This document shows positions 48,046 to 59,169 of a stretch of DNA of 64,000 nucleotides, one piece after another. Positions within the stretch are counted from its first letter, which is position 1, and each line of letters starts with the position of its first letter. The DNA is taken from contig JAUTXW010003598.1 of NCBI GenBank assembly GCA_030620095.1, positions 372,001-436,000 of the forward strand. Direction: 5' to 3'. Source of the stretch: Kuschelorhynchus macadamiae. Lineage: Eukaryota; Arthropoda; Insecta; Coleoptera; Curculionidae. The position numbers and the translations under genes were made by a program. The notes under the pieces are model-generated. The model was not told the origin of the DNA and searched no databases. It saw nothing but the letters and a program-made list of their open reading frames with translations.

Positions 48046-50731
48046 TGCTGGAACTTCGAAGTGCACCAAAGAAATTTTTTCCGCATGTTTGGGACCAATT
48101 CCTTGAGTACGCAGCTCAATGAGGACAGCCTCAGGACTCCATCGCAACTGTCTTATACAGGGTGTTATATAAAACCCTGTAATTTTTTTAAAAGTTTGTT
48201 CGAGCAGAACTCTTACTGTGGAAGATTTCTTTTTCTCTTTATTGAACCAAATTAATATAGAGCTAGGTACAAAAAACATTTTAGAGCGGTTTTGACATTT
48301 TTTTCTTCCTTTCAAACATACAGGGTTTTTTAGAAAAATGGTCTGCCGAACAAAAAAACACGGTAAACGGGACTTCAAATAAATTTGAATATCTCCCAAC
48401 TCTAAAACAATTTTAAACTGAAACTTGGGTACGGTGCAACAATACCTTTGGGTATTTTGATGTCTTAATTACCTCCTAGTTGAAGTATTAACACTAGTCC
48501 AAAAATAGATGCATATATGTATTTAAGTGTCAAAATCGATTTTTTTTAAAGGGGACACCCTGTATGTCAACACTGATTAAAAAAGCCGATAAAACAAGCT
48601 TTTTAGCAATGTATACTCTGTTATACCTCACTGATGGAACCTTTCTCCTTGCTTGTTACTAACAGTACCCAAATTTTCGGGAACAAATTTGAAGAGGAGT
48701 GCAAGAAGTATATTTTAGGAGACATGCAACAACCCATTTTGCAGTAGTTTTAAAATTGTTCTTCTACAAGTTTTTCGTAGTTTTCTACTTTTTCGTTTCT
48801 TAAAAACTCCGAAACAATTCTTTTTAAAGACCTCCACGCAGCTAATTCGACATCACTTACTTGTTGATCAAAGTTTTCCTCCCTTAATATTTTTCCAATT
48901 TGTGGTCTAATAAAGATTACTTCCTTTCTTATCTAGTGCTTTCTCGAAATTTTTCATCAATCCCAGTTTAATGTGTAATGGAAGTAAGAGAACTTTTTTA
49001 GGATCAACAAAACGAATATTCTTTACGTTAGCTTGTTTTAGCATACATTGATCTCTCTGAAGTCATTCTTCTACTTGGCAATGGCTCTGTGTTCCTCAAC
49101 TACCCAGAGAAAAAGAGAACAGTAATACTTGGTTAATGAAGAGAATGTCAAAAAGCCAACATCCACTTCCTCAACCCTTAGATGCGAGTTTTTTCTAACG
49201 GATTATATGATAAAAATCCCAGAGATTCCACCTTGAATAAAACCATTTCTCCCACTTTTCTAAGAACTTTGATGGAAAAAATAAAAATTAATGAAGAAAA
49301 CATTATTAAAAGTGGAATTAAACTAACGGGAAAGATAGAAATTCCGTTCTGGAAGCACCTCCAACAAATATTATTGAAGATAGTGTGGAGAGAATAAGAG
49401 ATTCGATTCTTAACTACCTTAAAGAACTTAGGACCCTTTCTGAACCAAAAGAGAAAACGAGGAAGAAAATGGTCGGGGCCGACATCGGAAAATCTATCTG
49501 CTTCCCGCATGTAATTGATAATGTCGAGAATGTGGTTCCTGCAGATAATCTAGAAAATTAAGGAGATGATGAATTTGATCTTCCTGAGTTTACAGAATTA
49601 AATAGTGAGGAAATTGAAAAAAAACATGGAACAACGTGAAGATTTTGACGACAAAGAACCTAATGAAGGAGATTTTGTCATTGTGGCTTTTACGACTAAA
49701 AAAAACTAAAAATAAAAAAGGTGTCAAACATTTTATAGGAAAAATTATAAAAGTTGATGAAAAAGGGTTTTATGAAATTTTTACGAAATAAAAATACAAC
49801 TTTCATATTTCTTCACGAAAACGATATTTCTCATGTAAAAAAAATGAGCAACAGCCAGAGTGCTCTTCTTCCTCAAGAGAGATTTTTTACTTTCAAGGTG
49901 ATTTGAATAAGTTTTAAAGTATGTAGTTCAGTTTATTTCCTCTTACTATTATTATTGTTATTATTAGGCATTAATGTGTTTGTTTAGATATCTTTTGAAT
50001 ATGCAAAATAAAGGTTTATTTTCAAATCTCTGTAACATTTTTATTTATGAAGATAAATTTAATTTTTTTTATAAAATGTAGTCAACTTCCAGTTCTACGT
50101 GAAGAGCCTAAACGAAGCCCAACTTTGCCTCTATATGTTAATAATATGGCATGGTAAAGTCATCCCCAAACCGGCGTAACTCTGCCGACTTCTTGAAATG
50201 TTTTAAAAATTACTTTCCATTGTTGCAGAGCTTTATCAATCGAGTCACACGTAGGTCAGATACTAAAATTTCACGTACCTAATGTACTGGTTATAACAGA
50301 CAACATATTTTGAGTTATTCCACAAAAACTAAAAAAAGTGGGCAACGTAATCCCAATTTACGGTATCACACATGAAGAAGTCTGAAAACAGTTCAAATTT
50401 ATAACACGTTTCGTCCATTGTTTTGTCACATGAAAATCTATATCCAAAATGGAAACATATAGACTTACCGGAACTTTCACGTGAACTGGAACAGCATATG
50501 GTTTTGCAACTTCCACTGGGTACGGTTGAGGTACAGGAACGGGAACTTGTTGAGTTACAGTTTTTACTTCGTGACTATGTGTATGACTGTGCGTGTTACT
50601 GCCAGAATAACCTCCTAAATAGCTACCAGAACCTCCACCATATCCGTAACCATTTCCATAATATCCACTACCGTAACCACTTCCATATCCAGTGTATCCA
50701 TTGCCGTAACCGCTTCCATATCCATTATATC
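42164..50731 (-). CDS. Gene B: cuticle-type Val/Pro- and Tyr/Gly/Ser-rich structural protein (3 coding exons seen)
   Basis: Minus-strand exons 50731-50469, 46766-46617 and 42547-42164 join in phase 0 with GT-AG borders to give about 264 residues. The order is a Gly/Tyr N-terminal block (GYGSGYGNGYTGYGSGY style), a His/Ser linker (THSHTHSHE), repeated PQPYPVEVxKP and KVPVPYEVKVP blocks across all three exons, then a Ser/Tyr/Gly tail with two copies of SSYYPYSSKY. The charge-poor PYPV repeats with Gly/Tyr blocks are typical of insect cuticle or matrix proteins and recall the Drosophila Vajk proteins (family resemblance, inferred). The role is probably a secreted cuticle or eggshell component. 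Exon 50731 needs one base, probably G, from an upstream signal-peptide exon that I could not find. AATAAA signals lie within 110 bp of the stop. Confidence 0.86.
42548..44627. other. Gene B intron, nothing recognised
   Basis: AT-rich, with short ATT/ATA-rich runs near 43.55-43.66 kb. The 73-codon frame at 44163 has no support. Confidence 0.4.
44628..44682. repeat. (AAAT)n tract followed by an 11-bp perfect hairpin
   Basis: About eight AAAT units end in AGTGATGCTCC, a two-base AG spacer and GGAGCATCACT (44659-44682). A hairpin next to a simple A-rich tail is a usual mark of a LINE or SINE 3' end, which is inferred. The body to the left is not recognisable. Confidence 0.5.
44900..45880 (+). 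pseudogene. Degenerate RLE-type LINE C-terminus, third copy
   Basis: Plus-strand fragments in changing frames align with the same domain order: GIINWKSNQMRTEFKSKS, ELKGVYKALNLSIAI, LTEKQLITSKPNHYVHKSKG, then AGCPICAPKDYTGKYNKVAR, YVHQKF and DRIIMGTNIDIAAIAVNKVD. The His finger and the RLE region are recognisable but strongly decayed. It is in the gene B intron between exons 2 and 3. Confidence 0.45.
45881..46616. other. Gene B intron, nothing recognised
   Basis: No exon, repeat or element was recognised here. Confidence 0.4.
46617..46766 (-). CDS. Gene B, second visible exon (Val/Pro repeats)
   Basis: The exon is 150 bp, 50 codons, phase 0 at both ends. The acceptor is CCTATTATTACAG and the donor GTAAAACA. 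It contains two copies of VEVPKPYPVxVT separated by VPVPYEVKVP, then VPVPVEKPVYVK. It is almost wholly Val, Pro, Lys, Tyr and Thr. Being phase 0 and repeat-bearing, it could be gained or skipped without a frame change. Confidence 0.86.
47605..47975 (+). repeat. Direct repeat pair of ~95 bp with G-rich start
   Basis: GGTCAAACTTCAGGAAAATTAG and following bases near 47647 recur as CGTCAAACTTCAGGAAAATTAA near 47913, each preceded by a G-rich tract (GGGGGGGTCC; GGGGAGGGGGGAGGTCC) and followed by a CATATTTT-AAAGTT block. The second copy runs into a (TA)n array. Confidence 0.55.
47976..48045. repeat. (TA)n array
   Basis: About 70 bp TA, 112 bp left of the 405-bp CAGGGTG MITE. Confidence 0.93.
48158..48562. 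mobile_element. 405-bp MITE with CAGGGTG tips and TA target duplication
   Basis: CAGGGTGTTATATAAAAC at 48158 is preceded by TA, and GGGGACACCCTG ending at 48562 is followed by TA. It has no coding content. Tips and duplication fit a mariner-derived MITE. Confidence 0.58.
48640..49180 (-). pseudogene. Relic of a multicopy arthropod protein of unnamed family
   Basis: Minus-strand fragments read DPKKVLLLPLHIKLGLMKNF, RPQIGKILREENFD, ELAAWRSLKRIVSEFLRNEK, CMSPKIYFLHSSSNLF and then PENLGTVSNKQGERFHQ. These match, in order, a protein common in insect and spider genomes with the signature HSHLDFFPENLGAVSDEHGE. Frameshifts and stops show decay. Its copy number in arthropods suggests a mobile origin; its role is not known to me. 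Confidence 0.55.
49190..49900 (+). pseudogene. Relic with GDFV...KHFIGKI C-terminal domain
   Basis: Plus-strand fragments include KTISPTFLRTLMEKIK, EIPFWKHLQQILLKIV, KEKTRKKMVGADIGKSICFP, NEGDFVIVAFTTKK, VKHFIGKIIKVDEKGFYEIF and FLHENDISHVKK. The last pieces match a C-terminal domain found in many arthropod uncharacterised proteins (form: GDFVLVKF, then FVGKV, then a VEDIS block). It is divergent from the relic at 48.64-49.18 kb, and both may be parts of one element. Confidence 0.5.
50469..50731 (-). CDS. Gene B, first visible exon (Gly/Tyr block and first PYPV repeat)
   Basis: The exon is 263 bp: two bases of a split codon plus 87 codons. The acceptor is AAATTCTTAG and the donor is GTAAGTCT. 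It encodes about six G-Y-G-S/N-G-Y units, then a GGGSGSYLGGYSGSN spacer, a His/Ser/Thr stretch, and QQVPVPVPQPYPVEV ending HVKVP. No start codon lies in frame, so the signal peptide is upstream. The plus-strand frame over the same bases is a shadow. Confidence 0.85.
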
Positions 50732-52680
50732 CTAAGAATTTAAACCATTACTATTATTAGCGTATTTAATACCCTAATAATAGTAATATTTCAACTCTTA
50801 CGAAAATTTATAAAAAAATATTCTTATTTATTGTTTGCTACAATATTTCAATCCGTAGTAAAATTACAAAAAAAATCTAACATGTTTTTCGAAATGTTGA
50901 GAATTTTTTTTCAAAATTTTACCACGTTTTTTTAATATGGTCGGATTGATACTTAATTTTTCTAAAGTTTTGGTTACTGAATAGTATGTATTATATAGGA
51001 AATTAATTTTAGATTAGTTAGTGTCATAGAATAACTAAAATTTGAGTAGATTTCAATGCCCTCTAAAATAGCCACCAATTTAAATTCTGTATACTTCTGT
51101 ATCATGTTTAAGTAACAGGAAATTCTTTTTATAAAACTTTTTTTATATTTCTTCCAGTTACATAAGTCGAATGATCAGAAATGATCACCACTCCATACTA
51201 ATTTTTTTTTAAAGATATACCTTACCTATTTTTTAAATTCGGATATAAATATCAAGGTGCGCATATCATGAAAATAAAAATTTTGTTTTAGTACTATACA
51301 AGGTGTAAATTAATACATGTTCAAAACTATAGGAGGTGAAAAAATGTCGAAAAAAGGATATTAACAAGTTACGGAACATTAGGTAAATATCTTTGTTATA
51401 GAAATGGTCAATAACTTCGCAGTAAAAAGTTCAAAAAGGTTAAAGGGGTCGCAGCTCCAAGAAAAATAACATCCTGTAGATTTTCCTAAAATGTATTAAG
51501 TGGCACTATTATTGTTAATCATAGTATACCCTGTGCAAAATTTAATTTAAAACTGTCTAAAAATTTACGACATATATTAAAATAACGAAATATTTTAGCG
51601 CCTATCAAAGTTTTCAAGATTAAATAATTTATAACCTGTAGAAATAAACCGAAGATATCGGTGATATAGTACTCACAAAATATTACAATAATTTAATAGA
51701 AGTCCATCTTATCCTAAAAATTAATAATAAAAGAAGACGTTGATAAAACACCTCGTACATTTCTAGAGATGTTTAAATCTAATTTACTATACGGTATTCT
51801 ATCATAATGTCAAGAATGCGACCTAATAAATTTCAGGAAAAACTACAGGGTATTATTTTTTCTAGATTGCGACCCATCTAATATTTTCGAATTTTTTACT
51901 ACGAATCTATTGGCCATTTCTACAGCAAAAACTACTACTCGTTCAGTTCCGTAACTTTTTAGTATCCCTTTTTTCGTTATTTCTGCATATCTTTGAGTTT
52001 TGGGCATAAAATAAATAAAAACCCTGTAGAGTACTAAAATAATAACGATTTTTGTCAAATGAGAACATACTTTTCAAAACGCTGTGTATGTTCAAATAAA
52101 ATTTTTGTTTAATGATCTGTAAATTTCGGAATGTATATCTAAGCATAAAAAATATATGAGGTTCATCTATACATTGAGAATTAAATGGTTATTTTGGAAA
52201 AGTTTTTATACAAAAAAAAATGAAAATTAGTTTTGCGATTTTTAAAACATGGCGGGTGAGTGAGTATTTTTGGCATCTATTTTGATCTAGATAGCTAGAG
52301 AAAAACGAAAAACCATTTTGGAAAAACTGTGTTATATTACTAAAATATGAAACAGAAAGCAGACAAGTGTATGGAGTTCACCCTTTAAAAAATTTTTTTG
52401 AGTGGTGTTAATTTTTGTCCCAAAAATCTGTACATTAAAAACTGTTTTTATATGATAATTTTGGAAAAGCATATGTCTTTATATAGAAAAGTCATTAAAA
52501 ATTAACTTTGCAAATTTTAAAATATGACGAGTGAATTTTTCTATATTAATGTAATAATTATATGTAAATTAATGTAAAAATTAAGAAAACCTTAGTAAAT
52601 AATCATATTTTATTAATGGAGTTTACGGAAAGCAAGTATGAACATTTTAAAGGTCTAGGGAAAAACAATATGTTAAAATA
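50732..52680. other. Upstream of gene B exon 50731, nothing recognised
   Basis: This stretch should hold or lead to the missing signal-peptide exon. I found no minus-strand ATG-hydrophobic-donor combination with the needed phase 1. AACCCTGTAG and CAGGGTATT pieces near 51845 and 52021 are mariner-MITE-like traces. Confidence 0.4.
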
Positions 52681-52692
52681 TTTATTACATTT

Positions 52693-52868
52693 TTAAAAGA
52701 TATTAAACAGCTTCCCAATGATTGCAGGCGCTTCCTCAACGACAGCATCTTTAATTTGTTGATCTAGTTTTTTAAATGCAAACCTGTATTTTTCGCGGTT
52801 TTGTAAACTCGCTGATAATATTATTTTAGTTGCATTTAAAACGTTTGAAACCAAATAAATCATTTCCA
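52693..52868 (-). CDS. Candidate terminal exon of an unidentified gene
   Basis: A strong acceptor (ATCTTTCTCTAG) precedes 58 open codons and TAA. AATAAA follows within 12 bp, at 52681-52686. The frame reads MIYLVSNVLNATKIILSAS, then NREKYRFAFKKLDQQIKDAV, then VEEAPAIIGKLFNIF, an amphipathic C-terminal helix with an Asn sequon. Two leading bases need a phase-1 upstream exon, which I did not find. It could also be a 56-residue frame from the internal ATG at 52863. It shows no repeat-family features. Confidence 0.35.
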
Positions 52869-53849
52869 CTAGAGAAAGATATTATCTATTTTGTAAGAAA
52901 GAAGAGTAGGAGGGGCTCAATGGGGGTCTATTTTTGAGTTTAATATTAGTTACCCGATCCCCATTATAAAATTCATGGTGAATGCATTGGTATTATAACA
53001 TTCAGCCTATCTAATTGGATTCAGAAATCGATGAGTTCTTAACGAAATATCTTAAGCGCCACAATTGCTGAAAATCAGAATTTATTTCTTACAATAATCT
53101 AAACACAACTGCAAAATATTTTTATCCTTACTTTATTGTTAGTGTACTGAACATATATATTTATAATTTCGTTAACAATAGTTTACTTCAATATAATATA
53201 AACAGAGCCCCATTTATATCGTATGCGCTAATGCGTTACTGACACATAATCTCCCTCGCTTACGATATTCTTTCGGGCGCTCAAGATAATTTTTTCACTC
53301 CAACCAGACGAAATCTTACTAGAATATATTGTTTTACATACAGATATTCTTTAATATTAGTAAGTTTACATTGCAGCTTAAAAGTCATTGTAATGTTATC
53401 ATTTTAAAATGAAAAGAGGACTAAAATAAAGCTGTCATTGTGTCTTTAAATGATTCATTTTCTAGATACAGGGCCTTGAGAAATAAAATTTAATTATTTA
53501 ATTAAAATATATTAGAATAAAGCGTTTTTTATATAGAATATATATGTTGTAAATTATAAGAAAAAAATATTTTCTATTTTATTACTCTTCATTTGCAATA
53601 ACAAAGTATTTAGTATCAAAAATGTCGTTTAAAAGTCTTTTGACAACAAATTATTTAATTTTTATTATTTATCACTTTTTCTTACATTCACAAATATAGT
53701 GAGGGGTGGGGGAATATAAATAGGATTAGAACTATCAATTTTTATTATCAGCCGCGTTTTAATACTCGTGGTGATTGCCTGCCAAAATAATAATTATTTT
53801 GAAAAAACAGGCTCATACAATTTAAATCACGCAGGACCACTGTGTTACA

Positions 53850-56075
53850 ATGGATTTCAAATACTTAGAACCAGGTGTAAAGAATTATCTCGGGTGTGTT
53901 ACCAAGGTTTTGCAGGCTGAAAATGGTATCCAAAGTAATGTTTATAAATTTTGGTGCTATATAAACTCTAACTGAACTCTTCTCAATTACGTGATATGTC
54001 ATTTAATAATTCCAGTGCTAATACTGACTCCTCTATATGTGATTTATTTGTTAAATCTTTTAATTCACAATAAACTGGCAATCAATATAATGTTGTCAAT
54101 GGGGCATTGTAATAGCAAGATAATTGTGAATCGTCTGGTGATTTCAATATCTGAAATTTATAGAAAGCTCACTAGTCTTAACTCTTGAACTGGAGTTTTC
54201 TTAGTTTTGTAGTCTTCTAGTTTGGTTTTGTGAAGACATCCCCATATTCTATTTAATTAATATTTCCCTGCAAAATGGCACTTTTCCTGACTTCAGAAAT
54301 ACAAGCTATATTACTCTTATTTATAAATCTGGTGACAAGAGGGAAATCTCCAACTTTCTACCAATCTCAATATTAAATGCAATTCCTAAAATATTTGAAA
54401 GCAAAGGCAAATGGGCCGAAGCAATACTAAGTCCTCTATATGTGATTTATTTGTTAAATATTTTGATTCACAATACACTGATAATCAATATAATGTTGTC
54501 AATGGGAATTGTAATAGCAATATTATTGTGAATCGTCTGGTGTTCTCAATATCTGAAATTTATAGAAAGTTCACCAGTCTTAACCCTTGAGCTGGAGTTT
54601 TCTTAGTCTTCTAGTTTGGTTTTGTGAAGACATCTCCAAATTCTATTTAATTAATATTTCCCTGCAAAATGGCGCTTTTCCTGACACTTTTTCCACAGAA
54701 AGAAAAGGCATATTACTCCTATTTTTAAATCTGGTGACAAGAGGGAAATCTCCAACTTTCTACCAATCTCAATATTAAATGCAACTAATAACATGTTTGA
54801 AACTATAGTAAATAATTATCTTTCTTTTATATTTAAACAACAATTATAGATCAGCAGTAGGGTTTCAGCAGGGGCATATGAGCCGAAGCAAATTTATTAG
54901 ATTACACATCCTCCTTGTCTGAGGCCTTGGACAATGTATTTCAGATGGATTCAATCAATATAGACTTTTCTAAGACATTTGACAAGGTAAGTCACTGCAG
55001 GGGCTTGTAGACGTGGGATGCATGGTCCTCTCTTGTGCTGGCTTTGTACTTATCTGATAGGCCGCAAACAGGTTGTTCGATTGCGAAATAGTTTCTCGCG
55101 TGAACTCAATATACTTTCTGGATTTCCACAGAGGTTACACTTTTTATTAATAGAATCAGTAAATCACTCCCTACTTGCAATTTTCTTCTTTTTGATGATG
55201 ACCTGAAAATCTTCTTAAAATATCTTCTATAGAAGTTGCACATAGTTTACAAAATTCCTTAACAAGCTTCTCCCAAAGATGTACCATCAATGGAATGAAG
55301 CTGAACATAAATAAATATCATGTAACAAGATTTTTACTGTACCCGATCACCAATAGTTATTCAGTATATCTTAAATGACTCCCCTCTTCCAAATTTGTCA
55401 TCAGTAGTGGATATGGGAGTTTCCCTCGACCAATCATTATTATTTATTAACCATATAAATAATGATATCAATAAAACACTAAAAATGGTTGGATTTATTA
55501 ACCACTGCTCTCATCATTTTGTCAATCCTCGAAACTCCTATATTGTTCACAAGTTCGAATCCATTTAGAGTACATACTGCTCATGTGTGTGTTCACTCCA
55601 ATATCAAGTGCATATTGGAAATCTGGAGAGAGTTCAACATTTAATGTTTATTCTCTACAGAATGGGAATCATTTTTGATGCGTATTCAGATATTGAAAGA
55701 CACTTATGGCTTGATACCTTATTGGAGCGTAGACAACAGAGACTCAAGATTTTTGGAGGACTAGATTAACTGCCCAGATTTCCTCAGCAGGATTGAATTT
55801 GTGATGCCTGCTCGTCTTACAGACAATATTCTATTTTTGAAGTTCGACTTCATAGAATTAATTATGATTTTTTAATTTCAGAATGTGTCGCATGATGAGG
55901 TTGGCCAATTACAATCTTGAGGCTGTACGTTTGTTTAAATGAGCCTAAATGTGTTAATTATTTGAAGTTTCACTACAAAATTTAATTTAAAATTGTTGTT
56001 TCTGTTCTCTTTTTTTTTAATTCCTTTGTATCCTGTTATTTTGTATGGGTTCGCCCGTTAAGCAAATAAATAATC
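53850..56075 (+). pseudogene. CR1/jockey-like LINE relic with internal duplication
   Basis: Plus-strand fragments in order are FNISLQNGTFPD and IYKSGDKREISNFLPISILN (RT motif 0-1, present twice), then the SFSKAFDKV block near 54.97 kb. WLCTYLIGRKQVVRLRNSFS is near 55.05 kb, then the GFPQ block, FFFLMMT (remnant of the FADD box) and a C-terminal thumb region. It ends near 56075 in a short AAATAAATAA tail. Frameshifts occur every 100-200 bp. It lies upstream of gene B. Confidence 0.7.
54027..54790 (+). repeat. Tandem duplication (~403-bp period) inside the LINE relic
   Basis: CTCTATATGTGATTTATTTG at 54031 recurs at 54434, and GACAAGAGGGAAATCTCCAA at 54334 recurs near 54736. The two units share nearly all sequence between. 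Each carries the same RT segment (KSGDKREISNFLPISILN), so the duplication arose after or during insertion. Confidence 0.8.
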
Positions 56076-59000
56076 GTACTTTTTTGGTTTGCACAAACGC
56101 TACAATTTATTTTTTTTAACAATCTGATATCCACAAAATATTTTGTATATCGTAAGCAGCAACATAACCAAATACAAATTTTTCAAAAAAAGTGCTAACA
56201 GCAACAACATATCGTATGCACTAAAATTGTTATGAAAATAAAAAATTTCGCTTTTTTTATCTTGAATGATTTTTAAACAAAACAACAATATTCTTGTAAA
56301 TTTTAAAAGTTATAAGTTTAAAAATACAGTTGCAATTATTAAAGAAATCATTTCCTAATAAAATTTTACTTTTAGTACTTACGATCTTTTGTCAAGGACC
56401 CTTAATACTTCACGCTGCAGAAAAATATTTAAATTGGTTTTATACTTAAATCATTATTAAGAAATGCCACATTTCTAATGAAATCCTACAGTAAGTATCC
56501 AAATTAGAAACTAATACATCTTATAGCTGGCGAATAATTTTAATCAGCTCTTCTTAATATTTCCGTCTGTATATCCAAGTAATTGATTCTGTATCCGATT
56601 AGTCTGGTAGGTGATTTAAGGGCCTAAAAACCTATTTTATTTACCTTTAAATTTTCGAAAAGAGCTTTTTCGGGTCAATTGAGTTTTAACGGTATTTATT
56701 TCTCTCCACTGAAACATTAAATTCTATTTGGTGACATAAATAAGCAATTCTTCAGTTCATTTTAGCAGAGGTACAGGTCTTCGTTTTGTTTTATTCAGAG
56801 ACTTTGATAAATTGTGCAGGGGCATAATTTGTATCATTCTTCGTGACATTTTGATAAATTTAACGCTTTATGTAAGACTCCAGACACTTGGCATATTATT
56901 CTGGAAACATATAACATATAGTTAACGCATTACACAGTCTCTTGTCAACAAATACTAACGATTTGAAAAATAGAGATATTCAGTTATTAGTGCTGTCACG
57001 GTTTTGATTCAGGAAGTAGAACGGATCGACGAAAGGTAATTAATAAGGAATAGGTTACATCCTACCGTACAGGAGCGGGAGCATACCGGATCCTAGATTA
57101 CAAAGGCATACGCTTTGTTCCGGACTTAAGCTATCATTCATTAGAGTGTATGACAGAACTAGGTTTGATTTATGATAAATAGACGTGAATACCTGCTTGA
57201 TGCAATAGACAAGCCCGTCAAAGAGATATTATGGCTTATATGATAATATTATTACAATTTTGTTATTTCTGCAGATTAAATACGATCCAATTACTTATTT
57301 GGAGAAAGCAGAAATATTTCAGCTTGAATGGAAGAAAGTATTGTGTATCTTACCTAAAATCAATACATTTTAGAATCGAGCTCGTAGACGTTTTGGTTTC
57401 CAGGGATAATCTCATTTTTAAATATATGATGTCTTAAGACCGATTTTTTTTAGCGCTGATGGTGATGGATACTATAATCGCACAGAAATTATCTTCATTT
57501 CTTAAAATTTAAATTACGTGTTGATATTTGAACTGGTTGAAATTACGAGTCGGTTGCCGATAATTTGTAGTGATGCCGTCGAAACGAGAAATTCTCGCTT
57601 CTCTCGAGCAATTTTCTCTCGCAGCAGGAGACGAGACGAGAGAGTGGTCTTTTCTAGCCGAAATTATCTCGTTTCTCTCGAACATAAAAATCAGTATTTT
57701 TCATATTTCTAATGTTAAATAAGACAAAACTATTGAAAAACGAAAAACCCGGATTGCTTTTGTAAACTGAAAATTCAGTATATTTTTATCGTACCGAAAA
57801 TTCAATGTCTTGTATCTTTCTTAAAATACAACTTTTTTAATCTGTAATATGAAAATGAAAACAGCGTTTCTTATGGTAATCGTTTACTTTAGATTGAGCG
57901 AATGGCAATATACAGGGTGTCTGAAAAAGTCTTTACACATATTTATAACAAAGTTGAATTATAATTTTGCAAAATTAAGAAAACAAAATTTTATTATTTG
58001 GTACACCTAGGTATAACTTAAGAAATCAGGAAACGTATTCCGCTCTATACCATTACAGAGTCACTCCTGTATGCCTGAACTTCTTGTACATATCTATGGT
58101 TTACTCAATTATTTTGAGGTCTCCACAGCCTCGTACCGGTCTTATGTCAACTAATAGCCCAAACCAGTTCTCATAAGAGAAAATAACATAATTCCATTCT
58201 AGGCCCCAGTTAAGTCAAAACTTTAAAGACTTGTTTTTTTAACTACAGACAGCATATATAATGAAGTGACAGACAAAATATCATTGAACATCTTAAACAT
58301 AAGATGTATAATAGATCACAGTAGTAAACTCCAAAATTAAAAAAAAAGTTAAAATGTTTCATTTTTAGTAAAGACGGTTTTTCTTTTAGCAAATTTTATT
58401 GTTTTCCAATTTTCACAAACACACAAGACGATTAATTTTTTATATGTGCAGTCATTTTCAAATACCCTGTATATTGAGATTTGGCCGATCTAAAACCTGT
58501 GTAGGTTATCATAAAAGACAAAGCAACGCCATTTTTATTCCCGTATTGCACATTAAAATATATTTTGTTTTAAGAAAGCTACAACATGAAGTTTCGGGTT
58601 CGTTATAGATACGCTTAAGTTTTTGGTTTATTTCAGACGACCTGTACGAATAGTATGTATACATTTAGCGAGCTTTTTGATCTATTAACCGTCATGATGA
58701 AGTTGGACTCCTTCACATATGGCATTTTTTTTAATGACTGTTCTAAGTAAAATGTGTGCTTGCAAAAAGTTTTTGCTCAAAAGACAAAACAAGGTTGTCA
58801 CGTGATTTATCTTAATTGCTAAATTTGATACATTTTCGACAAATGACAGAAAAGCGCATGTTTTCTCAAAATTTGGAAAACGGTAAGGCGTTGTTCCTTT
58901 TTTGATTTTACAGCTATATAAATAATTTCAACGCTATCGGATGCCGCCATTTTATTAGTGAAAACTGAAATGGGTTCAAAAAAAATGTGCTTTGACCCAC

Positions 59001-59169
59001 AGAGCACTTCCCCACATACACTATGAATACCAGTGGTTTTCTCAAGTTGAGGCTTATAGACAAAAAATATAATTTTGTCGTGTTTTGCTCTTTTTGTAAA
59101 ATATCTATAGAGTATTTACTAAAATTTAACATTTTACAGCCTTAAAAAAATCTAAAATTTTAAATTTGT
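56076..59169. other. Intergenic, scattered traces
   Basis: Holds a GC-richer unrecognised block at about 56990-57130, a CTCTCG/CGAGAG-rich segment at 57580-57680 resembling one at 47780-47850, and a TATACAGGGTGTCTG tip at 57910. No gene is supported. Confidence 0.4.

Noticed and set aside
50423..50743. 106-codon plus-strand frame rich in His, Asn and Arg
   Set aside because: It is the antisense shadow of gene B exon 50469-50731, whose minus-strand frame has splice sites and repeats.
52944..52970. CACCATGAATTTTATAATG with a GTAACT donor as a first exon for gene B or the 52.7 kb exon
   Set aside because: Its phase (2) matches neither exon, and splicing to 52868 meets a stop after 22 codons.
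56390..56425. Minus-strand 32-bp mini-exon with good acceptor (TTTTCTGCAG) and GTAAGT donor
   Set aside because: Its phase does not fit gene B or the 52.7 kb exon, and 32 bp is too short to judge.
57355..57430. Minus-strand open stretch ending AG|GTAAGA
   Set aside because: Weak acceptor, phase 2 end fits no neighbour, and no similarity recognised.
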